A stretch of DNA of 38,271 nucleotides, taken from contig CAJQSG010000002.1 in the NCBI GenBank assembly GCA_905612525.1, positions 1-38,271 on the forward strand, given 5' to 3'. The stretch's first letter is position 1. Every line of letters begins with the position of its first letter. The DNA is from an uncultured Candidatus Pelagibacter sp. (GTDB lineage Bacteria > Pseudomonadota > Alphaproteobacteria > Pelagibacterales > Pelagibacteraceae). A model generated the notes under the pieces. That model was not told the DNA's origin. It made no database searches and saw nothing but the letters and a program-made list of their open reading frames with translations. A program made the position numbers and the translations under genes. This document shows positions 28,592 through 36,113 of this stretch, in pieces.

Positions 28592-29401
28592 TTAAAAAGC
28601 TAAATCTGAACTATCAACTTTTATCAATTCTTTACCCTGTACGTTAATCGTACATATCGTGTCAAACTCTTGTTGGGCCTGAATAGCAAAACCGCTATTA
28701 ATATGGATAAATGTATAAAATAATCCCTCACTTTCTTCCATTTCCTCTAAAAATTCATTTATCTCTTCATTTGGACTCTCAAAGCTATTAAAAGTCTTCA
28801 CAACATAGAAGTTCTCTTCGTCTATTAATGTTGTTCCTAAATAATGATCATACGAATAAAGTTTTAATCCCTGAGAAAATTTTTTTAGTTCTTTGTCTGT
28901 TGCAAACAACTTTTTCAACATATTAAGAATTTTTTTAGATTGTTTTTTATCTTCAATTTTAATTGGTAATAAAGTTTTTCCATAAATACTTAATGAGAGA
29001 AATGAATCGGATACCATTTCTTTAAAAAAAGGTTCAAAATTTTTGAATTCTTTTTTAAAATCTTTATCCATATCTGGAGAATAATTTATTTTAACTTTTC
29101 CTTTAGTTAATTTTCCTTTTGAGTTTATCTTAGCATCAATCTTTAGATACATACTTCCATCGTCCCCAAAATTAAAAACACCTTCAGATCTCAATACTTT
29201 AGAGTTAACAACTTTTGAACTGAATATCATGTTATAATCATCAGCATCAGCTTCACATTTTATAGAGTAATTTTCATCAATTTTTATTATATCTGTTTCT
29301 TCAAAAGCTTTTTTTACTGAAATATTTAAATCAGGTTCCTCAGCAAAAGAAGAAGGGTTCAACAACAAACCCAGAACAACAATCCCTAAAATCTTTTTCA
29401 T
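28592..29401 (-). CDS. Secreted/periplasmic hypothetical protein (cassette gene 1)
   Basis: 269-aa ORF; signal peptide MKKILGIVVLGLLLNPSSFAEE shared with 29665-30147. Confidence 0.7.
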   Translation of the reverse strand: MKKILGIVVLGLLLNPSSFAEEPDLNISVKKAFEETDIIKIDENYSIKCEADADDYNMIFSSKVVNSKVLRSEGVFNFGDDGSMYLKIDAKINSKGKLTKGKVKINYSPDMDKDFKKEFKNFEPFFKEMVSDSFLSLSIYGKTLLPIKIEDKKQSKKILNMLKKLFATDKELKKFSQGLKLYSYDHYLGTTLIDEENFYVVKTFNSFESPNEEINEFLEEMEESEGLFYTFIHINSGFAIQAQQEFDTICTINVQGKELIKVDSSDLAF

Positions 29402-29413
29402 GGGAAAGACTTT

Positions 29414-29438
29414 CTCACTGTGTCATGTGTGTGTCAAG
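29414..29438. repeat. 25-bp arm-like motif, B-left
   Basis: ctcactgtgtcatgtgtgtgtcaag. Confidence 0.7.
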
Positions 29439-29484
29439 AAATGTTGAGAAGTGAAATAAGGTACACAGAACAGGAATCCCGACC
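29415..29484 (-). repeat. 70-bp leader repeat (identical by eye to 30161-30230)
   Basis: tcactgtgtcatgtgtgtgtcaagaaatgttgagaagtgaaataaggtacacagaacaggaatcccgacc in both copies. Confidence 0.9.
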
Positions 29485-29536
29485 GCTGACCTTAGGCTTA
29501 TGAGTCCTGCGCTCTAACCGACTGAGCTACCCCGCC
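29462..29536 (-). pseudogene. Partial tRNA-Met copy B: 5' half, D arm and anticodon arm retained; T arm/acceptor 3' side replaced
   Basis: Minus strand ggcggggtagctcagtcggttagagcgcaggactcataagcctaaggtcag then cggtcgggattcctgttctgtg instead of tggttcgattccacttcccgctacca. Confidence 0.88.
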
Positions 29537-29555
29537 ACTTAATTATTGTTGTTTT

Positions 29556-29583
29556 ATAATAGATTTTATTTTTAGTCTATCAA
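29556..29583 (-). promoter_or_regulatory. tRNA-type promoter retained upstream of copy B
   Basis: TTGATA - 16 nt - TATTAT on the minus strand, homologous to copy A. Confidence 0.6.
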
Positions 29584-29603
29584 GTATTTGCGTATTTTCT
29601 TAG

Positions 29604-29628
29604 CTGACTGTGTCCTATGTGTGTCAAG
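29604..29628. repeat. 25-bp arm-like motif, B-right
   Basis: ctgactgtgtcctatgtgtgtcaag. Confidence 0.68.
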
Positions 29629-29664
29629 GATACGTCTTACGAGGTTCCTGCGGACTCTATACTT

Positions 29665-30147
29665 CTATTTTTTTATGTTTGTAAGATATTTCCTTTTACT
29701 GACCCACAAACATTCTCCATAGAATTTAAAATCATCTTTTTTGTACCATGCAGTTCCTGTTAAGTATGGACTAGAATTACGGTCAAATTTTTCTTTATTT
29801 TTATATCTTAAAAGAAAATACTGAAAAGCAAAAGGTGATTTTTTCTTTTTTTTTTTTAACTTTATCTCTAAACCATCTTTAAAATCAACAGAGTCAAAAT
29901 TTTGAGTTTTTACTTTTCCAATTTTATATTGTGAGTTATTTGCAGTGTCTACAAATGCATTTATTGTAACTTCTGATTTTTCTTCATTTATCTTCAAATC
30001 AAAAAAAGCAAACATATTTTTATTTATTAAGGGGTACTTTGATTTCTCAACAGAATGCATGGCACATCTATAATACGCTTCTTCAGATGAATAAACATTT
30101 CCACTTAGCAGTAAACTCAGAACAATAATACCCAGAATTTTTTTCAT
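29665..30147 (-). CDS. Secreted/periplasmic hypothetical protein (cassette gene 2)
   Basis: 160-aa ORF; signal peptide MKKILGIIVLSLLLSGNVYSSEE like that of 28592-29401, body not obviously related. Confidence 0.68.
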   Translation of the reverse strand: MKKILGIIVLSLLLSGNVYSSEEAYYRCAMHSVEKSKYPLINKNMFAFFDLKINEEKSEVTINAFVDTANNSQYKIGKVKTQNFDSVDFKDGLEIKLKKKKKKSPFAFQYFLLRYKNKEKFDRNSSPYLTGTAWYKKDDFKFYGECLWVSKRKYLTNIKK

Positions 30148-30159
30148 TAAAAATATATT

Positions 30160-30184
30160 GTCACTGTGTCATGTGTGTGTCAAG
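30160..30184. repeat. 25-bp arm-like motif, C-left
   Basis: gtcactgtgtcatgtgtgtgtcaag. Confidence 0.7.
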
Positions 30185-30230
30185 AAATGTTGAGAAGTGA
30201 AATAAGGTACACAGAACAGGAATCCCGACC
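30161..30230 (-). repeat. 70-bp leader repeat (partner of 29415-29484)
   Basis: Identical 70-mer by eye. Confidence 0.9.
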
Positions 30231-30282
30231 ACTGACCTCAGGCTTATGAGTCCTGCGCTCTAACCGACTGAGCTACCCCGCC
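30208..30282 (-). pseudogene. Partial tRNA-Met copy C: same replaced 3' half as copy B
   Basis: 57 bp (30228-30284) identical by eye to 28318-28374 of the intact locus, then tcgggattcctgttctgtg replaces the T arm and acceptor. Confidence 0.88.
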
Positions 30283-30301
30283 ACATAATTATTGTTGATT
30301 T

Positions 30302-30330
30302 ATAATAGATATTATTTTTAGTGCAATCAA
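30302..30330 (-). promoter_or_regulatory. tRNA-type promoter retained upstream of copy C
   Basis: TTGATT - 17 nt - TATTAT on the minus strand. Confidence 0.62.
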
Positions 30331-30350
30331 GTATTTGCCCGTTTTCCCTA

Positions 30351-30375
30351 CTCATTGTACCTATAGTGTGCCAAG
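30351..30375. repeat. 25-bp arm-like motif, C-right, with an extra half copy at 30390-30401
   Basis: ctcattgtacctatagtgtgccaag, then tagtgtgccaag. Confidence 0.65.
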
Positions 30376-30422
30376 GATATATGGCTTTTTAGTGTGCCAA
30401 GATTATTATAACGTATAGAAAA

Positions 30423-31094
30423 ATGAGTAAACCAATCAACCTACTAAAACTTTCGTGGATAATTTTCTCTGTTGTATCAGTTGGATTTTTAATATCTTTT
30501 GGAGTAACCAGCTATCAAAGTAAAGTTGTTGATGAGCCTAATTGGATGCTATGTGAGGCAGACAAAGGGTTGAAAAAACCTCAGTATATAAAATTCCATA
30601 ATACAAAAAAGGTTATTTATAATATTTATCAACAGAGGTGGGTAGAGGATATGGCATCTATGGACGTCATTAATTCAAAGGGAAAAGAAGCTAGACCTAC
30701 TATAGAGATACATGAAGATAAGACTCGGTTCACTAAAACTATTTATAAAAGAAAACAGTTTCTTATTTTTGTTTCAGATAAGTATTATGTTTTTTATAAA
30801 GAAATAGACGATAATTTTTTTTGGTCTTCAGAGGTATCTAAAGCAACAGCTCAACATATAATAATAAAAAGAGATGACCTTACTATGCTAGATTACAAAA
30901 ATGAGTGGGTAAAAGCTCTACGTAGAAATAAAAAATATACAGATGTGGTAATAGATAAATTGTTTAAAGAAGCTGATGGTTATTTCAATTCTTATGAGGA
31001 CATTTTATTTTCCAATGGTACAAGTGTAAAAACACAAAGATTGTTAAATGTTTTTCAATGTAAAGAAACAGCAGCTGTTAAAGCTAAAATTTAA
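30423..31094 (+). CDS. Hypothetical protein with N-terminal membrane anchor
   Basis: 223-aa ORF; LLKLSWIIFSVVSVGFLISFGVTSY TM segment. Confidence 0.65.
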   Translation: MSKPINLLKLSWIIFSVVSVGFLISFGVTSYQSKVVDEPNWMLCEADKGLKKPQYIKFHNTKKVIYNIYQQRWVEDMASMDVINSKGKEARPTIEIHEDKTRFTKTIYKRKQFLIFVSDKYYVFYKEIDDNFFWSSEVSKATAQHIIIKRDDLTMLDYKNEWVKALRRNKKYTDVVIDKLFKEADGYFNSYEDILFSNGTSVKTQRLLNVFQCKETAAVKAKI

Positions 31095-31153
31095 GCTAAC
31101 CAGCGACTATCCTGCATATAGCCACTCAATTTAAGATTTGGTAGGGTTTTATT

Positions 31154-31330
31154 ATGGCTACATTAGATGGAATTATTGAACCAATATATTTTTTGATTAC
31201 CTCAATATCATTTATAATATTAAGTGTAATTCAATATAAAAAATTTGGGAAAACTAGGGAAACAATTTATCTCGCAGGCTTATCATTTTTTTTCTTATGT
31301 AGTTACATTGCTATAATTTTGAAAGTTTAA
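31154..31330 (+). CDS. Small hypothetical membrane protein (58 aa)
   Basis: MATLDGIIEPIYFLITSISFIILSVIQYKKFGKTRETIYLAGLSFFFLCSYIAIILKV, read manually; below the ORF-track size cut. Confidence 0.5.
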   Translation: MATLDGIIEPIYFLITSISFIILSVIQYKKFGKTRETIYLAGLSFFFLCSYIAIILKV

Positions 31331-31394
31331 AACTATAAGCTTCATGGATAGAGTGCCATAGTTTACTTGTGTTTACTTTACTCATAAAATGAAA

Positions 31395-31880
31395 TTAATC
31401 TCTAAAATTTACAAATTCAATTGGGAGACCAATATCAATGGCCTCGATTGCAGATATTGCTTCTTGAAGATCATCTCTCTTTTTTCCTTCAGCTCTTAAT
31501 TCTTCTCCTTGAATTTTAATCTGTATTTTAAGTTTTAGTTTTTTTATGTCAGAAATAATTTTTTTTGCATTTTCTTGGCTAATACCTTCCTCTAATTCAC
31601 TAACTTGTCTAATGGTTGCACCTGCGGCACTTTCCGAATTTTTAATAACTATTACTCTTGGATCTACTTTTCTTCTTATAAGATGAATTTGTAGTAATTC
31701 ATTTGCTTGTTTTAATTTTAACTCATCTGGCGCTAGCATAGTAATTATCTTATCTTTTCTTTCAATTGAAATATTGAGTCCTTTAAAATCATATCGATTA
31801 CCAATTTCTCTTAAACAATTGGCAAGAGCGTTATCAAATTCTTGATAATTAATTTTACTTATTACATCAAATGATGGCAT
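31395..31880 (-). CDS. yajQ: YajQ family (DUF520) nucleotide-binding protein
   Basis: MPSFDVISKINYQEFDNALANCLREIGNRYDFKG ... IQGEELRAEGKKRDDLQ. Confidence 0.92.
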   Translation of the reverse strand: MPSFDVISKINYQEFDNALANCLREIGNRYDFKGLNISIERKDKIITMLAPDELKLKQANELLQIHLIRRKVDPRVIVIKNSESAAGATIRQVSELEEGISQENAKKIISDIKKLKLKIQIKIQGEELRAEGKKRDDLQEAISAIEAIDIGLPIEFVNFRD

Positions 31881-31932
31881 AATTTTATTATTATTTTATA
31901 CAATAATGTATTTTTTAAAAGGTATATATTAT

Positions 31933-32175
31933 TTAAAATTTAATCTTTTTTAAAAAAATCTGCTTAGCAGTTACTGCTACGATTTTTAGAGTGTTTTCAT
32001 TGACAACATTATTTATCGCTCTTATTCGTATTTCTAATTTGTGTCCATCTAATTTCCAAAAATAGTCATCACAAATAATAATACCATCTTCTTTTAAAAA
32101 TTTAAGAGCATTATTTAAATTTTTTTTCACCTGATAGTATTTATGGTGTCCGTCTATATAAATTATATCAAGAAT
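31933..32175 (-). pseudogene. 5'-truncated SAM-methyltransferase fragment
   Basis: Open frame ILDIIYIDGHHKYYQVKKNLNNALKFLKEDGIIICDDYFWKLDGHK..., preceded by an in-frame TAA; the N-terminal Rossmann half is absent. Confidence 0.65.
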
Positions 32176-32217
32176 TTAGAGTACGTAGAATAAGAGTAAT
32201 GATTAAAGGATAGTTAA

Positions 32218-32272
32218 CACTGACATCAGGTTTATGAATCACGCACTCTAGCCAACATATCTAAACTCCCCC
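32218..32272 (-). pseudogene. Highly decayed tRNA-Met copy D with decayed promoter region
   Basis: cactgacatcaggtttatgaatcacgcactctagccaacatatctaaactccccc-aataattattgttgattt aligns with copy C cactgacctcaggcttatgagtcctgcgctctaaccgactgagctaccccgcc-acataattattgttgattt. Confidence 0.72.
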
Positions 32273-32334
32273 AATAATTATTGTTGATTTGTAAAAGATT
32301 TCTATTTTTATACAATCAGGTTTTGATAATATAA

Positions 32335-32562
32335 TTATCTTATAATTGTTATAAAAATTCCCATAAGACTTACTACCAAAACTCCTAAGCTAAAAAAAAT
32401 AACTTTTTGCTTTATCTCTTCTTTTTTTTCTATTTTAACTCGATTTAGTAATATGTTTATATCAACTTTTATTTTTGGATTAGTATATTGTGATCGAGAT
32501 ATTTTTTTACTTTTAAAGTCTTCATTTATTGATTTATAGTTATAAAAAATATTTCTATGCAT
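32335..32562 (-). CDS. Small hypothetical protein with C-terminal TM
   Basis: 75-aa ORF ending VIFFSLGVLVVSLMGIFITIIR. Confidence 0.45.
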   Translation of the reverse strand: MHRNIFYNYKSINEDFKSKKISRSQYTNPKIKVDINILLNRVKIEKKEEIKQKVIFFSLGVLVVSLMGIFITIIR

Positions 32563-32602
32563 AACATAATTTAATCATCAATTATTTATTTGGCAACTAA
32601 AA

Positions 32603-35047
32603 TTATAAAAGTCTAGCCTTTTTATTTTTTAATGGAGATATCTCTACAACAGCTGGATACTTTTGTTTAGCAACCTCTATATATAGATTCATCTTAACTA
32701 ATTCTTCGTTAGAGTATTCTGAATTTATGTAACCAAATGATAAATTCTTCTTATAGTTAAAAGAATAATTTCCAGATGTTGTTCTACCAATTATCTTTTC
32801 ATCTAGATAAATTGGTTCCTCGTGTAACAATAAAGGATAACCTGCGTTGTTATCTTTTAATGAAAGCATAATAAATCTCTTATGTTGTTTTTTATTTTTA
32901 ATTCTTAATAAATTTTCTTTACCAATAAAATTAATGTCTTTTTTGTAACTAATTGTAAAATTTAATCCTGCTTCATATTGATTTTCTTCTGGAGAAATAT
33001 CATGTCCCCAATGTAAAAAACCACTTTCCATTCTCATTGTATCCATTGCATGTGATCCACAATGAGACAAGTTATGGTTTTTCCCTTCTTCTATAATTAG
33101 TTGGTAAATTTCTTTAGCATCTTTAGGCCTTAAATAGATTTCAAAACCTAATTCTCCAACATAAGATAATCTTTGAGCCCAAACTTTTTTTGAACTAATT
33201 TCAATATATTTACCTGTACCAAATTTAAATAATTCATTTGAAAAATTATCATTTGATATTTTAGAAATTAAATTTCTACTCTTTGGACCAAAAATTCCCA
33301 AACAAATTAGTTTATCAGTTATGTCTTTAAATTCTACCTTGCTTGATAAATGTTTTAAAATATGTGCTTTATCATGCGTTCTTGTTGCAGCTGAACTAAC
33401 AATTCTAAAATGGTTTTTTTTTATACAAATAACAGTTAAATCAGTTTCAATTCCACCCATCTCATTAAGCATTTGAGTGTAAGTAGATCTTCCAATTTCA
33501 TTTTTAATATTAGCAGTACATATTCTTTGTAATTCATTATGAGCTTCTTTACCTTTTAATTCATATTTTGAAAATGGAGATAATTCATACAAACCAACAT
33601 TGGTAATTGTATTTTTTGTTTCAAATTCAACAGATGGGTACCAGTTTTGATAATCAAAACTGTATGTGTATTCTGGTCTTTCTCTATTTAATGCGTACCA
33701 CATTGGTCTTTCATACTCACCAGACACACCAAAACATGCTCCAGCTTTTTTTAATTGATTGTGGTAAGGGAGTAATCTTTGATTTCGAGCTGTATTATGC
33801 TGTTTATATGGCCAATGCATTCCATATAAATCACCTAGCGTTTCTGTAACTCTTTCCATAATAAACTTTTTAGATGAATGAAATTTTTGAAACCGTTTTA
33901 TATCTAGTGAAAATAAATCTTCACTCATATACCCGTTTATCATCCACTCTGCAGTAACTCTTCCAGCTCCGCCTGAGCTTGCTATGCCGATACTATTAAA
34001 TCCACAGCAAGTAAAAAGGTTATTCACTTCTGGGGCTTCTCCTAAAAGATATTGAGTATCTGGTGTAAACGACTCTGGACCTGAAAAAAATTTTCTAATT
34101 CCAGCAGTTTCTAACATTGGCAATCTTTGAAATGATTTTTCTAGGTAGGGCTCAAAGTGATCAAAATCATCTGGAAACTCTCCAAAAGAAAAATCCTCCG
34201 GAACAACTCCCTTGTCTTTAAAAGCAGGTTTTGCATTAGGTTCAAATATTCCAACTAATATTTTCCCAGCATCTTCTTTTAAATAAAGACATGAATTATA
34301 GTCTCTTAAAACTGGTAAATTTTTAGGTAATTTATCAATTGGTTCTGTGATTATATAAAAATGTTCATTTGGATATAATGGAATACTTACACCAATATCT
34401 TCTCCGATTTGTCTCGACCACATTCCAGTTGCAATTACAACGTATTCACAATCTATCTTTCCAAATTTAGTTTGAACACCAATAATTTTCTTGTCTTTAA
34501 CCAATATTTTTTCAACAGGAGTTTTCTCAAATATCTGAGCCCCTTCCATTTTTGCAGCTTTAGCTAATACATTGGTAATTCCTATAGGATCTGCCTGACC
34601 ATCTTCTGGCATATAAACTCCACCTAAAATGTCAGCATCATTTATAACGGGATAGAGTTCTTTTATTCTTTTTTTGTTAACACTTTCAACATTAACATCA
34701 AATAATTGTGCAGCTGTTGCTTGTCTTAATAACTCTTGCAACCTTTCTGGAGTGCTTGCAACTGTAATTGCCCCATTTTGTTTTAAACCAGTTGATAATC
34801 CTGTTTTTTTTTCTAATTCTTTATAAAGATTTAAGGAATATTTTCTAAGACGTGTAATAGTAGACGACGCTCCTAATTGACCAACAAGACCAGCTGCATG
34901 CCAAGTTGTGCCTGAGGTTAGCTGATCTCTTTCAAGAAGAATTGTATCTTTCCAGCCAAATTTTGCTAAATGATAAGCAACAGAACAACCCGCAATACCC
35001 CCTCCGATCACAACGACTTTTGTACTTTTTGGAATTTCTTTACTCAT
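32603..35047 (-). CDS. FAD-dependent oxidoreductase with C-terminal GcvT domain (dimethylglycine/sarcosine dehydrogenase-like)
   Basis: VVVIGGGIAGCSVAYHLAKFGWKDTILLERDQLTSGTTWHAAGLVGQL; GcvT-like C-terminus HCGSHAMDTMRMESGFLHWGHDISPEENQYEAGL. Confidence 0.92.
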   Translation of the reverse strand: MSKEIPKSTKVVVIGGGIAGCSVAYHLAKFGWKDTILLERDQLTSGTTWHAAGLVGQLGASSTITRLRKYSLNLYKELEKKTGLSTGLKQNGAITVASTPERLQELLRQATAAQLFDVNVESVNKKRIKELYPVINDADILGGVYMPEDGQADPIGITNVLAKAAKMEGAQIFEKTPVEKILVKDKKIIGVQTKFGKIDCEYVVIATGMWSRQIGEDIGVSIPLYPNEHFYIITEPIDKLPKNLPVLRDYNSCLYLKEDAGKILVGIFEPNAKPAFKDKGVVPEDFSFGEFPDDFDHFEPYLEKSFQRLPMLETAGIRKFFSGPESFTPDTQYLLGEAPEVNNLFTCCGFNSIGIASSGGAGRVTAEWMINGYMSEDLFSLDIKRFQKFHSSKKFIMERVTETLGDLYGMHWPYKQHNTARNQRLLPYHNQLKKAGACFGVSGEYERPMWYALNRERPEYTYSFDYQNWYPSVEFETKNTITNVGLYELSPFSKYELKGKEAHNELQRICTANIKNEIGRSTYTQMLNEMGGIETDLTVICIKKNHFRIVSSAATRTHDKAHILKHLSSKVEFKDITDKLICLGIFGPKSRNLISKISNDNFSNELFKFGTGKYIEISSKKVWAQRLSYVGELGFEIYLRPKDAKEIYQLIIEEGKNHNLSHCGSHAMDTMRMESGFLHWGHDISPEENQYEAGLNFTISYKKDINFIGKENLLRIKNKKQHKRFIMLSLKDNNAGYPLLLHEEPIYLDEKIIGRTTSGNYSFNYKKNLSFGYINSEYSNEELVKMNLYIEVAKQKYPAVVEISPLKNKKARLL

Positions 35048-35101
35048 GTGTAGTGTATTATATTAATATACATATATATATTAATAAATTTTAAAATTAT
35101 A

Positions 35102-36106
35102 ATGAAAATATTAATTACTGGCTCATCTGGATTCATTGGCTTTCATCTTTCAAAACTACTCCTTGAGAGAGGATATAAGGTGCACGGTTATGATTCCATG
35201 AATAATTATTATGATGTAACTCTAAAAAAAGCTCGATTAGGTATTCTAAAAAAATATAAAAATTTTTCATTTTCTAAAAATAAATTAGAAGATAAAAAAA
35301 ATGTAGATAAAATATTTAATAAATTTAATCCAAGTATAGTTATCCATTTAGCAGCTCAAGCAGGAGTTAGGTATAGTATTGAGAATCCTAGAGTGTATTT
35401 AGATTCTAATATAACTGGCACTTATAATATTATAGAAGCCTCCCATAAGATAAAAGTTAAACATCTTATTATGGCCTCAAGTTCTTCTGTTTATGGTTCA
35501 AATAAAAAAATTCCATTCAAGGAGACTGATAAAACAGAAACACAACTCAGTATTTATGCTGCAACAAAAAAATCTAACGAAAGTATGGCACATGCATATT
35601 CAAATATATGGAAAATACCAATAACAATGTTGCGTTTTTTTACTGTGTATGGGCCATGGGGAAGACCTGATATGGCACTATTCAAATTTACAAAAGGAAT
35701 ACAAAACAACAAAAAAATTGATGTTTATAATAAAGGTAGGATGTACAGAGATTTTACTTATATTGATGACATTGTGAATGGTATTCATTTAATTATTAAA
35801 AAAGCTCCAAACCCCAAACAATTAGGTAAATTTAAAGATGATAGTCTTTCTCATGTAGCACCATTTAGAATTTTAAATATTGGGAATACAAAGAAAGTTT
35901 ATTTATTGAATTTTATTAAACAGATAGAAACTGAATTAGGTAAAAAAGCTAAAAAAAAATTTTTAAATTTGCAAAAAGGTGATGTTAAACAAACTTTATC
36001 TAATTCAAATCTTTTAAAATCTATAACAGGGTACAATCCTACTACTAATTATAAAATTGGAATTAAAAAATTTTTAGAATGGTATAAAAATTATTATAAA
36101 TTATAA
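35102..36106 (+). CDS. NAD-dependent epimerase (UDP-glucuronate 4-epimerase-like)
   Basis: ILITGSSGFIGFHLSKLLLERGYKVHGYDSMNNYYDVTLKKARL, HLAAQAGVRYSIENPRVYLDSNITGT, RFFTVYGPWGRPDMAL. Confidence 0.9.
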   Translation: MKILITGSSGFIGFHLSKLLLERGYKVHGYDSMNNYYDVTLKKARLGILKKYKNFSFSKNKLEDKKNVDKIFNKFNPSIVIHLAAQAGVRYSIENPRVYLDSNITGTYNIIEASHKIKVKHLIMASSSSVYGSNKKIPFKETDKTETQLSIYAATKKSNESMAHAYSNIWKIPITMLRFFTVYGPWGRPDMALFKFTKGIQNNKKIDVYNKGRMYRDFTYIDDIVNGIHLIIKKAPNPKQLGKFKDDSLSHVAPFRILNIGNTKKVYLLNFIKQIETELGKKAKKKFLNLQKGDVKQTLSNSNLLKSITGYNPTTNYKIGIKKFLEWYKNYYKL

Positions 36107-36113
36107 TATTCTT

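Noticed and set aside
28296-32325. CRISPR array as explanation for repeated units
   Set aside because: Units are 0.75-2 kb apart, contain genes, and the repeats are tRNA-derived; no short regular spacers.
32603-35047. 814-aa FAD + GcvT protein as an unusual fusion
   Set aside because: This is the normal dimethylglycine/sarcosine dehydrogenase-type architecture.
33607-35094. ORFs 33607-33849 and 34906-35094 (+)
   Set aside because: Antisense to the FAD/GcvT dehydrogenase gene.
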